Assembly (NCBI GenBank): GCA_002382445.1
Contig: DGAQ01000043.1
Location: 44,944 to 87,617 of the forward strand
Direction of reading: 5' to 3'
Length of the DNA stretch: 42,674 nt
Source: Porticoccaceae bacterium UBA4026
GTDB lineage: Bacteria; Pseudomonadota; Gammaproteobacteria; Pseudomonadales; Porticoccaceae
Position 1 is the stretch's first letter, and each line of letters begins with the position of its first letter. This document shows, one piece after another, positions 1 through 8,879 of the stretch. The notes beneath the pieces were generated by a model, which saw only the letters and a program-made list of their open reading frames with translations, ran no database searches and was not told the DNA's origin. The translations under genes were made by a program, and so were the position numbers.

Positions 1-587
1 TCCATTGTCTTTCTATCAGTCCCCGCCGGCGCACGATGCTCTACAACACCTAAAGTACCGCCCGGTTTTAATGTTTTGAAAAATAGTGCAAATGATGCAG
101 CTTCGCTATTAGTGCCCAGCCAATTATGGACATTTCTAAAAGTAACCACCGCATCCGCGCTATTGTCCGCGGTGTTTAAAGTTTGGTTAGTCGCATCAAA
201 AATCCGCATTTCGACATTGCCATAAAGTACCGGATTTTTTGCGATCTTCGCGGCAAACCTACTTTGAGAATTGCGGTAATAAGCGAGGTCCGCATTGGGG
301 TCGTAGTGAGCAGTAAAAAGAGTACCGGTCAAGTGCTCTGCCAAAACCTCTGTATACCACCCACCTCCCGGTGAAATTTCAACCACAGTCATCTCTGGTG
401 TAATGCCAAAAAAACTCAATGTTTCGGTGGGGTGACGAAACTGGTCTCGGGATGTATCTCGCTCTGCATATGATGTCATTGAGCTCATTAACAAAAAAAT
501 GAGCAATATGGCTTTTGAAAATAACCTACCCCTCAGCTTCAAGCTATTAAGTTTATATGTTCTTAAAATCTCTATTGTTAGGCTCAT
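1..587 (-). CDS. Secreted SAM-dependent methyltransferase (COG4798-like), C-terminus cut by window edge
   Basis: The gene runs off the left edge, so only the first 195 codons are present. The start ATG (585-587) has a good GGAG Shine-Dalgarno seven bases upstream. Residues 1-41 form a long signal peptide: a basic stretch (KLRGR), a hydrophobic core (AILLIFLLMSSM) and a likely cleavage site after SYA. Next comes a class I methyltransferase domain with the SAM-binding motif VVEISPGGGWYTEVLAEHL, a mid-domain acidic strand and the post-motif LKPGGTLGVVEHR. This matches the predicted methyltransferases grouped as COG4798, which are annotated as exported although SAM is a cytoplasmic cofactor; the substrate is unknown. 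The family and export signal are well supported; the function is not. Confidence 0.82.
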   Translation of the reverse strand, partial: MSLTIEILRTYKLNSLKLRGRLFSKAILLIFLLMSSMTSYAERDTSRDQFRHPTETLSFFGITPEMTVVEISPGGGWYTEVLAEHLTGTLFTAHYDPNADLAYYRNSQSRFAAKIAKNPVLYGNVEMRIFDATNQTLNTADNSADAVVTFRNVHNWLGTNSEAASFALFFKTLKPGGTLGVVEHRAPAGTDRKTM

Positions 588-637
588 CAAACCACTCCTT
601 TTAAATGATTTATTTAAATTTCAATCTCTACTGTGAT

Positions 638-663
638 CACTATAACAGCGCTGGTTAATAGTG
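638..663. promoter_or_regulatory. Imperfect 26-base palindrome between the methyltransferase gene and trmL
   Basis: The arms CACTAT and ATAGTG flank AAC-AGC/GCT-GTT, giving a near-symmetric element centred on AGCGCT with one-base interruptions on the right. It overlaps a separate perfect 8-base palindrome, GTGATCAC (633-640). It lies 51 bases upstream of the methyltransferase start codon and about 250 bases upstream of trmL. Symmetry of this kind suggests an operator for a dimeric regulator of the minus-strand gene, but no regulator gene is nearby. The function is inferred. Confidence 0.35.
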
Positions 664-720
664 CCATAATAAACAACTCCATTAAGCAGGTGAACGGCCT
701 TATCTCCGCAGTTATAACAG

Positions 721-758
721 CTAAGGCCCCCCGTTAAAAATGTCTAACGGAGACTTAG
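721..758. repeat. Nested inverted repeat in the 588-914 gap
   Basis: CTAAG (721-725) pairs with CTTAG (754-758). Inside it, CCGTTA (731-736) pairs with TAACGG (745-750) around an eight-base loop. There is no T-run beside it, so a Rho-independent terminator is unlikely. The rest of the 588-914 gap holds no open frame I would call a gene and no convincing promoter for trmL. Confidence 0.35.
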
Positions 759-914
759 TTCGCCGGCTAGAAAACTCATCGGACGATCTTGTGCTTGAAA
801 CGGGGAAGCCATTCACTATCACTCTGATGGCCAATGCATTTAATAACCTCACCGCGCTCCCTAATTAAGGTAAAATCTGAGATAAGGTCAATTCCATTAT
901 GCAAAAGAGCCACC

Positions 915-1379
915 ATGCTTGATATCGTCCTCTATCAACCTGAAATTCCACCTAATACGGGTAATATTATTCGTCTCTGTGCAAACACGGGCTTTCGCCT
1001 GCATCTTATAGAGCCCTTGGGATTTGAGGTAAATGATAAACGCTTGCGGCGGGCCGGACTAGATTATCGCGAGTTTCAAACCCTTCAGATCCATCCTGAT
1101 TGGCCATCATACCTAAGTACCCAAAAGCCCAAAAATATTTATGCTTTAAGTACCAAAGGAACTCTTAGCTATTCGTCAGTAGCTTACCAGCCAAATGACA
1201 CTCTGCTGTTTGGTCCAGAAACAAGAGGTATTCCTGATGACATAAGGGCTTGGGTAGGACTAAATAATGTAATACGTTTGCCTATGCACTCTTCGAGTCG
1301 AAGTCTAAATTTATCCAACGCCGTGGCCATTGTGGCCTATGAAGCTTGGAGACAACTAGGGTTTGACGGCAGCAGTTAA
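915..1379 (+). CDS. trmL: tRNA (cytidine(34)/uridine(34)-2'-O)-methyltransferase TrmL
   Basis: TrmL is a small SPOUT-family enzyme that methylates the ribose 2'-OH of the wobble nucleotide in tRNA-Leu isoacceptors. The 154-residue product has the usual length (about 155). It opens with MLDIVLYQPEIPPNTGNIIR and carries the knot motifs LLFGPETRGIP and IRLPMHSSSRSLNLSNA. The frame stays open upstream to an ATG at 834, but the ATG at 915 is preferred: it starts exactly where family members start and has an AAGAG ribosome site five bases upstream. It is followed 125 bases later by fldB and mnmC. MnmC also acts on wobble position 34, though on different chemistry. Confidence 0.95.
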   Translation: MLDIVLYQPEIPPNTGNIIRLCANTGFRLHLIEPLGFEVNDKRLRRAGLDYREFQTLQIHPDWPSYLSTQKPKNIYALSTKGTLSYSSVAYQPNDTLLFGPETRGIPDDIRAWVGLNNVIRLPMHSSSRSLNLSNAVAIVAYEAWRQLGFDGSS

Positions 1380-1504
1380 ACGAGAATTGATTTAATAATT
1401 TTCTAATCATTAAACTGCTAGTATCATAGACAACGTAGTATGCCATTGAAAAGTAAACTAATTAACCAAAACCCTACCAATGTACACCGCGAGACAGACT
1501 GCAG

Positions 1505-2038
1505 ATGACAATAAAGATTGGTTTATTTTACGGTAGCACAACTTGTTATACCGAGATGGCGGGAGAAAAAATTCGCGACGCCATAAATGAAAGTTATGGC
1601 GTAGAAGTAGTGAGTATTCATGATATTTCATTAGATTCGATTCAACGCATGACTGAGTACCAATATTTAATTCTCGGCATTCCCACCTGGGACTTTGGTG
1701 AATTGCAAGAAGACTGGGAAGAAATCTGGGATGATCTCGACGAGATTGATCTCAGCGGTATATCTGTCGCTCTTTACGGGCTTGGGGATCAAATAGGTTA
1801 TCCCAAATGGTTTCAAGATGCCTTAGGGTTTTTATGGGCAAAGGTAATTGCCCAAGGGGCCCGCACGGTGGGGACATGGCCCAATGAGGGGTTTCGTTTT
1901 GAGGAATCAAAAGCCCTGACAGTTGACCAAAAATATTTCGTTGGGCTGCCGCTAGACGATGAGAATCAGCTGGAACTAAGTGATAGTTATATAAGCCAAT
2001 GGTGTCAACAAATCCTGTATGAGTTTGGCCTTAAATAG
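1505..2038 (+). CDS. fldB: Long-chain flavodoxin, FldB type
   Basis: This is an FMN-binding low-potential electron carrier of the cytoplasm. The 177-residue protein has the flavodoxin phosphate loop at residues 10-15 (GSTTCYT) and the FMN-contact stretch LILGIPTWDFGELQEDWEE. It also has the YGLGDQIGYPKWFQDALG loop and the extra long-chain strand near residues 120-150. The N-terminal pattern LFYGSTTCYTEMA resembles Escherichia coli FldB more closely than FldA. Its stop codon shares one base with the GTG start of mnmC (TAGTG), so the two are probably translated together. The partner reductase and electron acceptor cannot be told from the sequence. Confidence 0.9.
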   Translation: MTIKIGLFYGSTTCYTEMAGEKIRDAINESYGVEVVSIHDISLDSIQRMTEYQYLILGIPTWDFGELQEDWEEIWDDLDEIDLSGISVALYGLGDQIGYPKWFQDALGFLWAKVIAQGARTVGTWPNEGFRFEESKALTVDQKYFVGLPLDDENQLELSDSYISQWCQQILYEFGLK

Positions 2039-4089
2039 TGGCTATTATTGCCGCCGACATCGAGTGGCGACAAGGGTTGCCCTACTCCCTCCTCTTCCAA
2101 GAATTTTATATTTCGCCCTCTGAAGAGGCAGGTTCACATGAGTCTGCGTTTCTCCAGAAAAGTGATTTAAAGCAAGTTTGGCGAAGCCTAAGCCAAGACT
2201 GCCACTCATTCACCATCGCTGAAACTGGCTTTGGCGCAGGTCTCAACTTTCTCTCTTGCTCTGATTTATGGATAGATGTCGCTCCCAAAAGTAGCGTACT
2301 AGAGTTTTTTTCTGCTGAACTGTTTCCGATTAATAAAGTCGAGTTAGCAAAAATATTATCTCAGCTCCCTCATTCGTACACTTTATCCAGCGAGTTAATC
2401 GAAAATTATCCAGTACCAGTGGCCGGTATTCATAGCCTCGAATTATTTCAAGGTCGAATAAGACTGCACCTTATGTTCGGTGATGCTAATGAGATGTTTA
2501 GCTCAATTAGCCAAAGCGCCAATCAAGAGCAAGCTCATTACAACAGGCACCCAGTAGACCTTTGGTTTTTAGATGGCTTCGAACCAGCTAATAACCCAGC
2601 GATGTGGAGCCCTGAGTTGATGGGAACTATCGCCTCTCTATCTGATCAACATACTACTGCACTGACGGCTAACATTGATAACAAAACAATCTCAACAATA
2701 TCCGACAATCTCAAGTCGGCTGGGTTTTTAGTTCAGTCAACTGAAGTTAAAGATCTACAGAAATCAACGTTAAAAGGGTTATTTATCGGTGAAAAATCTC
2801 AGCCATTTAAGCTTGATAATTCACCCGGCGCAAACCTGTGGCATCTAGATAAGTTAGTGCGCCGATTGTCAGGCAGAGATCAGGAAGTCACCATCATCGG
2901 CGCAGGCATCGCTGGCTGCACAACTGCTGTGGCCTTAACTAAACGCGGCTTTAAGGTAAAGGTATTAGATCGGCACACTTTGGCCGGTCAGGGTGGGTCG
3001 GGGAATAGTCAGGCGATTGTCTACCCAAAACTATCGCCCCGAGATGAGGTCCTGCCCCGCATCAATCTTCGCGCGCTAATGTTTGCAAGCCGTTACTATG
3101 CCCCGTTTTGGAAGCACGGCCTGGGACAGCAGTGCGGGGTTATATGTCTGCCTGAAAATCCTAAAATTGCTGAAGATTTCATTCAAATCAGCCAGCGTTT
3201 TTCAGATTGTGAAGATTTCGTTCAGCTTTTGAAAAATAACCAACTCTGCGATTACAGTGGCATTGCACTAGAGTCCTCACTAGGTTTGTTTTTCCCGCAG
3301 CTGGGCTGGTTGCCGCCGGCAATAATTTGTCAGCAGCTTCTCGAGGATCATAAAATACCGTTGATTAATACTGATATTGACCATTTTAAACACCAACTGT
3401 CTGATAATAGATGGCATCTGTTTGATACCTCAGGAAAGCTAGCTCATAGCACTGATATTTTGGTGCTAGCTACGGCGTATGGCTGTCAGACGTTCGAGCA
3501 AACTAAGGCACTACCCGTCACTCAACTCAGAGGCCAAATTAGCCAGTTGCCTGCTCAGGCTAAAACAAAGTCTTTAAAAACCATAATCTGTGGTGAAGGC
3601 TATATCACCCCCGCCCTGGACAACTATCACAGTTGTGGAGCGACTTACAATAAAGGACTTTTTTCAACTGAGTTACGCGCTGAAGATCATGAGATGAATA
3701 TAGCGCAAATGCGACAGACAGACTCGGGGCTTGATGATGCCTTAGACAACCTCAGTGTAATAAATATGCCAGGTAGAGCTAACTTCCGCTGTACCACTAA
3801 AGATTACTTACCCATCGTTGGGCCAGTACCTAATTTTTCATCAATGATCGAAGACTTTGGTTTTTTGCGGCGTGACGCACGAGTAAATTCGATAATGAAG
3901 GGCAATTATTTACCCAACTTATACATTAACTGCGGGATGGGTTCTCGAGGACTTAGCTATGCCCCTTTTACCGCTGAGCTTTTGGCCTCTCAAATAAGTC
4001 AGCAAATACCCTCCTTGGAGAGAGAGCTTATTCAAGGAATGCATCCTGCCAGGTTCTTAATTCGCGATCTAAAAAAGAAACGCCTGTAA
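2038..4089 (+). CDS. mnmC: Bifunctional tRNA 5-methylaminomethyl-2-thiouridine synthesis protein MnmC
   Basis: MnmC finishes the mnm5(s2)U34 modification: the FAD domain removes the carboxymethyl group from cmnm5U34 and the methyltransferase domain then methylates nm5U34. The 683-residue protein (about 670 is typical) shows both halves. Residues 1-255 hold the methyltransferase, with the SAM loop ETGFGAGLNFL and the signature WFLDGFEPANNPAMWS. The oxidoreductase starts with the dinucleotide loop VTIIGAGIAGCTTAVAL at about residue 284 and ends with the FAD motif YINCGMGSRGLSYAP. The GTG start overlaps the fldB stop by one base. Both domains look intact. Confidence 0.95.
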   Translation: MAIIAADIEWRQGLPYSLLFQEFYISPSEEAGSHESAFLQKSDLKQVWRSLSQDCHSFTIAETGFGAGLNFLSCSDLWIDVAPKSSVLEFFSAELFPINKVELAKILSQLPHSYTLSSELIENYPVPVAGIHSLELFQGRIRLHLMFGDANEMFSSISQSANQEQAHYNRHPVDLWFLDGFEPANNPAMWSPELMGTIASLSDQHTTALTANIDNKTISTISDNLKSAGFLVQSTEVKDLQKSTLKGLFIGEKSQPFKLDNSPGANLWHLDKLVRRLSGRDQEVTIIGAGIAGCTTAVALTKRGFKVKVLDRHTLAGQGGSGNSQAIVYPKLSPRDEVLPRINLRALMFASRYYAPFWKHGLGQQCGVICLPENPKIAEDFIQISQRFSDCEDFVQLLKNNQLCDYSGIALESSLGLFFPQLGWLPPAIICQQLLEDHKIPLINTDIDHFKHQLSDNRWHLFDTSGKLAHSTDILVLATAYGCQTFEQTKALPVTQLRGQISQLPAQAKTKSLKTIICGEGYITPALDNYHSCGATYNKGLFSTELRAEDHEMNIAQMRQTDSGLDDALDNLSVINMPGRANFRCTTKDYLPIVGPVPNFSSMIEDFGFLRRDARVNSIMKGNYLPNLYINCGMGSRGLSYAPFTAELLASQISQQIPSLERELIQGMHPARFLIRDLKKKRL

Positions 4090-4145
4090 CCAAATAGGGT
4101 AGTTAAATAAGCCGCTGACCTAGTGTAGATTGCTCAACCTCTATT

Positions 4146-4151
4146 TATAAT
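4146..4151 (+). promoter_or_regulatory. Candidate -10 box for the M3 peptidase gene
   Basis: A perfect TATAAT lies about 30 bases upstream of the start codon. No good -35 hexamer sits at the standard spacing. A GGTGG ribosome site directly before the ATG would give a short leader of about 23 bases. This is weak evidence alone, but the 91-base gap after mnmC suggests independent transcription. Confidence 0.4.
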
Positions 4152-4180
4152 CCATAACCAAAAAAATTGACGGTGGAATC

Positions 4181-6343
4181 ATGTTAAATTTAAAAATTCA
4201 ATCAACTACTGGAGTGATTTTATTCGCCGCCATTTTATTCTGTGCTGGTTGCACAGAAAATCCACGAGTAGACTCTAAAGGCGCATCTCAAACTACAGAC
4301 AACCCACTCACAAAGACTTGGAGTGGCCTCCATGATGGCGTTCCAAGCTTCGACCAGATGTCACTAGGGGACTTGAAGCCTGCTTTGAACCAAGCAATGG
4401 CCCTAAATTTGATAGAGATAGAAAATATTGCTACTCAATCAACTGTCCCAAGCTTCGACAACACGATAGTCGCTCTTGAGCGCACAGGCAAAGTTCTCGA
4501 TAGGGTTTTTACCTATTACGGAATATGGTCATCAAACTTATCTTCCCCTGAGTTTCGAAAGATTGAACAGGAAATGGCTCCCATAATGAGCGCCTTCTTT
4601 TCAAAAATTAGTCAAAACCAAGCTCTTTTCGAGCGCGTTAAAACCGTTTACGACAACTTAGATTCAGGCACTCTAAGAGCAGACCAGAAGCGGCTAGTTA
4701 AGCTTACTTATAATGGTTTTTCTCGCAATGGGGCCACGCTCTCCATAATAGATAAAAATCGCTATACAGAAATTAACCAACGTCTAGCAGAACTTCATAC
4801 TCAATTTGGCAACAATGTGCTGATTGATGAAGAAAACTATGCGGTCTTTGTTAGTGAATCCCAACTTGGTGGTTTACCCACTTCTCTGGTAAATGCTGCC
4901 GCTGCCGCTGCGAAAGAATTAGGCAAACCCGAGATGTATGCTATCACCAACACTCGCTCATCAATGGCTCCTTTCCTAACCTTTTCCGAGCAACGTTCAC
5001 TGCGCCAACAAGTCTGGAGCAACTACTATAGCCGTGGTGACAATGGCGACCAATATGACAACAATAAGATCATTGCAGAGATCTTGAATTTGCGACACGA
5101 ACGAGTTGGAATCCTGGGCTATGACAACTATGCGCAGTGGCGATTGGAAGATAGGATGGCCAAAAATCCTGAAAACGCCATGGCGCTTTTAACTGCTGTG
5201 TGGCCTTCGGCGATTGCCCGAGTGCTTGAAGAAGTCGCTGACATGCAAGCCATTGCCGACGCCGAAAATATCGGTATAAAGATCGAGCCATGGGATTATC
5301 GCTACTATGCCGAGAAGGTTCGAAAAGATCGTTATGATCTGGACTCAGACGAAGTTAAACAGTATCTGCAGCTAGATAAACTCCGTCAGGCAATGTTTTT
5401 TGTCGCCGGTAAACTATTTAATTTTACCTTCACCCCCGTCGCAGAAAGTAGTGTTCCCGTATTTCATCCCGATGTGAAAGTGTGGGAGGTAACCGATAAG
5501 ATCAGCGGCAACCATGTTGGGCTATGGTATCTGGATCCTTTCGCGCGCAAAGGTAAACGTTCTGGCGCCTGGGCCACCTCCTATCGCAGTCATACGAGCT
5601 TTGAGGGCAATAAAACGGTTCTAAGCTCAAATAATTCCAATTTTGTGAAGGCTCCGTCAGGTCAGGCTGTTTTAATTTCGTGGGATGATGCCACCACTTT
5701 CTTCCATGAATTTGGTCATGCGCTTCACGCCCTATCTTCTCGCGTTGAGTATCCCAGTCAAAATGGCGGCGTCCGCGACTATACCGAGTTTCAATCTCAG
5801 TTGCTCGAAAGATGGTTGATGACTGACGAAGTGATAAATAACTATCTCGTTCATCACCAAACTGGTGAGGCGATACCAAAAGCCCTAGTGAAAAAAATTA
5901 AAGCGGCCGCAACCTTTAATCAGGGATTTGCAACAACCGAATATCTCGCCAGCGCGATTATGGATTTAAAGTTTCATACCACTGACCCAGCTGGCATAGA
6001 CCCAGATATATTTGAGCGTAAAACCTTAGCGGCGCTAAACATGCCCAAAGAATTGGTTATGCGCCACCGCAGTCCACATTTTGGTCACATATTTTCCGGA
6101 GAAGGTTACTCGGCGGGTTATTACGGCTATATGTGGGCGGATGTACTCACCTCCGATGCGGCAGAAGCTTTTGCCGAAGCCCCTGGTGGATTTTATGACC
6201 CAGACGTCTCAGCAAGCCTGGTCCGGCATCTCTTCACACCCAGAAATACTGTTGATCCAAGCGACGCCTATCGATCGTTTCGCGGCCGCGACGCCGATAT
6301 CAAACCACTAATGCGTGATCGAGGATTCCCTATTACTGATTGA
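4181..6343 (+). CDS. Lipoprotein M3-family zinc peptidase (Dcp-like peptidyl-dipeptidase)
   Basis: This is a thimet-oligopeptidase-family (M3) metallopeptidase expected to cut short peptides. The 720-residue protein has the active-site HEFGH motif at residues 509-513 (context TTFFHEFGHALHALSS); the downstream stretch TEFQSQLLERW supplies the third zinc ligand. It also has a C-terminal GYYGYMWADVLTSDAAEAF block typical of Dcp. The N-terminus is a lipoprotein signal: a hydrophobic stretch ends in CAGC, with the lipidated cysteine at residue 24. The residue three before that cysteine is Cys rather than the usual Leu. The enzyme is therefore probably anchored in the cell envelope, unlike cytoplasmic PrlC. 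Whether it releases dipeptides or acts as an endopeptidase cannot be read from sequence. Confidence 0.92.
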   Translation: MLNLKIQSTTGVILFAAILFCAGCTENPRVDSKGASQTTDNPLTKTWSGLHDGVPSFDQMSLGDLKPALNQAMALNLIEIENIATQSTVPSFDNTIVALERTGKVLDRVFTYYGIWSSNLSSPEFRKIEQEMAPIMSAFFSKISQNQALFERVKTVYDNLDSGTLRADQKRLVKLTYNGFSRNGATLSIIDKNRYTEINQRLAELHTQFGNNVLIDEENYAVFVSESQLGGLPTSLVNAAAAAAKELGKPEMYAITNTRSSMAPFLTFSEQRSLRQQVWSNYYSRGDNGDQYDNNKIIAEILNLRHERVGILGYDNYAQWRLEDRMAKNPENAMALLTAVWPSAIARVLEEVADMQAIADAENIGIKIEPWDYRYYAEKVRKDRYDLDSDEVKQYLQLDKLRQAMFFVAGKLFNFTFTPVAESSVPVFHPDVKVWEVTDKISGNHVGLWYLDPFARKGKRSGAWATSYRSHTSFEGNKTVLSSNNSNFVKAPSGQAVLISWDDATTFFHEFGHALHALSSRVEYPSQNGGVRDYTEFQSQLLERWLMTDEVINNYLVHHQTGEAIPKALVKKIKAAATFNQGFATTEYLASAIMDLKFHTTDPAGIDPDIFERKTLAALNMPKELVMRHRSPHFGHIFSGEGYSAGYYGYMWADVLTSDAAEAFAEAPGGFYDPDVSASLVRHLFTPRNTVDPSDAYRSFRGRDADIKPLMRDRGFPITD

Positions 6344-6400
6344 GCTTAGGTCAATTTTGTGGCGACGCGGCCTGATCTCGTCGCTAAAAGTCTGTGGCAA

Positions 6401-7612
6401 TTAGCTTGCTTCAACACCCACACTAAACCGCAAGCCTTGCCTATACATAAGATTGCTTTCAGTCTGGTCGCCCATTTCAGCAAAGACATCAGCCAATCTT
6501 AGATAGGTGGCAGCATTTGGTTGTAGCCTGAGGGCGACCGAAAAATAATCTCGGGCTTTCCCCCAAAATCGTAACTGGCAACAAATACTCCCCAGAGCAA
6601 CTAACAAAACGGCGTCCTCAGGATGATCCAATAGCCACCGTTCAGCAGCTAACAACTGTTTTTCTGGCGCAGAGGTCTTCAGCTGCCCAAACCGTTCAAC
6701 TAGCTCAGGATGCCAACGCTTGTTGATCGTATTGACCATAAGTAGCTGTACCCTATTGGCGTCATCAACTTGCTGTAAAATATCAAAATAACCACAAATT
6801 AGTTCCGCATCCTTACGCAATCGTTTGGGTATAAGCTCCCAAAGATCCCCTACCTGGTCTTTTTTCTCTTGAAGAGTAAACTCAGTGTTCGGAGTGAAAT
6901 CAGATAATAAATTAGCGTACACATCCTGCTCTAAAGCCTGCATATTAGAGGGATTTATGGCCTTATAATAATTTAAATCATGTAGAAGCTTTTGCAGGGA
7001 GGGCCAATCACCCATTAAATAGTAGGTGTCAGAAAGCAACCGGAGAACACCGCGATCCCCTGGTTTTCTAGCTGCAATGGGCTGTAATAACTGAACCGCT
7101 TCTTCGAGCTGTTCATCCAGAATAAGTATTTCCGCCAGAATCTTATCGGCAAGTAATTTAGCCTTTGGATGACTCACCTTAAGTCGCTGTAGTAATATGC
7201 GAGCCTGATCAATCTGATTATCTTCTGCTGCTGCTCGGGCCGCAAACAGCAAGTTAACGTCAGGCATCGAAGACCTGCCCGCGCCAGATAACAGCATTTC
7301 TGAGGCTCGCTTCCAGTCATGATCAGCAAACAGGATCAACCCCTGAGCTGTTTTGTTTCCATGCTGCTTACTACGCCTCAACGCCCACCATTGGCGTAAA
7401 CCTCCAGCGTTACCAAGCCACTTAAACAGTAACAATAACCAGGCGCCTAGAGCTGTCACCGCGAGGTAGAACAAAATACCAACCCAAAGGGTCATCTCAA
7501 CAGTCGTGTTGTTAAAACTCAGTAAAATATAACCGCTATCGCTTTGCATCACCCAGATACTCGCCGCACCAAGCAGCATGGCCGCAATCAAGGACACCAA
7601 TAACCTTCTCAC
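6401..7612 (-). CDS. hemY: HemY-type inner-membrane TPR protein of the haem cluster
   Basis: This is not the protoporphyrinogen oxidase also called HemY. It is the proteobacterial membrane protein co-transcribed with hemCD; its exact role in haem synthesis is unsettled. The 403-residue protein has two N-terminal membrane segments (about 5-22 and 41-64) and then a long helical region with TPR-like repeats, for example near 105-200 and 320-390. The start is GTG, overlapping the hemX stop by four bases (GTGA). It is the last gene of hemC-hemD-hemX-hemY. The downstream 57-base gap to the convergent peptidase gene has only a weak GCGACG/CGTCGC hairpin with no T-run. Confidence 0.88.
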   Translation of the reverse strand: MRRLLVSLIAAMLLGAASIWVMQSDSGYILLSFNNTTVEMTLWVGILFYLAVTALGAWLLLLFKWLGNAGGLRQWWALRRSKQHGNKTAQGLILFADHDWKRASEMLLSGAGRSSMPDVNLLFAARAAAEDNQIDQARILLQRLKVSHPKAKLLADKILAEILILDEQLEEAVQLLQPIAARKPGDRGVLRLLSDTYYLMGDWPSLQKLLHDLNYYKAINPSNMQALEQDVYANLLSDFTPNTEFTLQEKKDQVGDLWELIPKRLRKDAELICGYFDILQQVDDANRVQLLMVNTINKRWHPELVERFGQLKTSAPEKQLLAAERWLLDHPEDAVLLVALGSICCQLRFWGKARDYFSVALRLQPNAATYLRLADVFAEMGDQTESNLMYRQGLRFSVGVEAS

Positions 7613-8808
7613 GGCTGATTACCCTCTTCCTTTAACACTGACTGATCATCGGCGCCGTCTAATAAGTGGTTTTGCCTCGTAATAATTAAACTTTCAAGAG
7701 CCTTCATCGAACGATCAATGCTAGGCAACTGCTGCACAATGTTTAGGCTGCTAAACTTGATTATGCGTTCTTGTATTTCTTTTGATCCGGCATTTAGTTG
7801 AAAATAAGTCTCCATCCATTGTTGAGCATTTTGCAGGCTAATAGCGTACACCACTGGCTCTTCTCGAAGCGCGGCATTAGCAGCCTGCTGTAACAATAAC
7901 CGAAGGTTACTGCGCACTATGGATTCTTCAGAGGATGATAGTATTGACTGAATCGGAATATCTCTGTCTGTCACCTTAACTAGACCGCTGAAGCCAGCTA
8001 TAAAGTCGTCAACCAAGGAGGTCCAGGAGAAATTTTTATTGGCGGGGACTGTCTCCGGGTCGACTCCCAGCAATTCTGCTCCATCGATTCCTGAAGTCTC
8101 TGCTGGAATAACTAAACCAAGTAAATCAAGCTGGTTAATCTGATTAGCTAGGGCATTAATCTCTAGAACAACGCCCTCCACATCGACTGCGCTAGTCAAT
8201 CTAAGCGCCATCATATCTTCAGCCACAGCTGCGCGTGCTGATAATAAATCTGACTGCTCTAAGTTACTTAACAACTCGTCCACCTGAGCAAGCAGGGCCA
8301 GCGGATTTTTGGTGCTTCGTTCTGTTTGTAATCGTTGGTTGGCTAAGCGCGCTAAGTATGCAGCTTCGGCCAAATACCAGTCGCTGCGAGTCGTGGAACC
8401 TAACTCAGTGAGGCGTGCGCCCTGCCCATTAACCTGTATTTGCAGATCGTCCAGTCGCTTGGACAGTGCTTTGATATAGTCTGACTGAATGTCCAAAAGG
8501 GAGTCGCTATCGGTATAGTACTGTTTTGACTGCTCTAGGTGATCTTTAAAATCGATAGATAGACGCGCAGACTCTTGCTGTTGCGATTGTTGTCGCTGCC
8601 ATTCACTCCAACCGAGCCATCCGGCACCCACCAAAATGGACAGCAACACTGCTGCAGTGGCCCATTTTAGTAATGGAAAACCTTTGTTTTTCCCAATTGA
8701 CGCAGGGGTTCCGGTTTTCGGCGTCTTCGCGAGTTTATCGTCTGTCCTAATCTTAGATTTAGGCTCTGACCTATCACTGGTCTCTGGTTGCTTAGTCGTT
8801 TCTGTCAC
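7609..8808 (-). CDS. hemX: HemX-family membrane-anchored protein
   Basis: The 399-residue protein belongs to the gammaproteobacterial HemX family, encoded between hemD and hemY and often annotated as a putative uroporphyrin-III C-methyltransferase without solid proof of that activity. It has a charged 44-residue cytoplasmic tail, one transmembrane helix at about 46-67, and then a Gln-rich, probably coiled-coil segment (about 68-135) leading into a periplasmic helical domain. The GTG start has an AGGGG ribosome site six bases upstream. It lies 71 bases after hemD and overlaps hemY by four bases, so it is clearly in the haem operon. Confidence 0.88.
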   Translation of the reverse strand: MTETTKQPETSDRSEPKSKIRTDDKLAKTPKTGTPASIGKNKGFPLLKWATAAVLLSILVGAGWLGWSEWQRQQSQQQESARLSIDFKDHLEQSKQYYTDSDSLLDIQSDYIKALSKRLDDLQIQVNGQGARLTELGSTTRSDWYLAEAAYLARLANQRLQTERSTKNPLALLAQVDELLSNLEQSDLLSARAAVAEDMMALRLTSAVDVEGVVLEINALANQINQLDLLGLVIPAETSGIDGAELLGVDPETVPANKNFSWTSLVDDFIAGFSGLVKVTDRDIPIQSILSSSEESIVRSNLRLLLQQAANAALREEPVVYAISLQNAQQWMETYFQLNAGSKEIQERIIKFSSLNIVQQLPSIDRSMKALESLIITRQNHLLDGADDQSVLKEEGNQP

Positions 8809-8879
8809 TCTGTACCCCTTCCAAACGCCACCAAAGCGTATCTTAAGATACGCACTACTCTGTATTTAATACCGATAGT

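Noticed and set aside
183..374. Plus-strand open frame of 63 codons
   Set aside because: It lies opposite the clear methyltransferase reading frame and has no family features.
834..914. N-terminal extension of TrmL
   Set aside because: The ATG at 915 has a ribosome site and matches the family start; the extension resembles nothing known.
6344..6400. GCGACG/CGTCGC hairpin between the peptidase and hemY as a shared terminator
   Set aside because: No T-run on either strand; only six base pairs.
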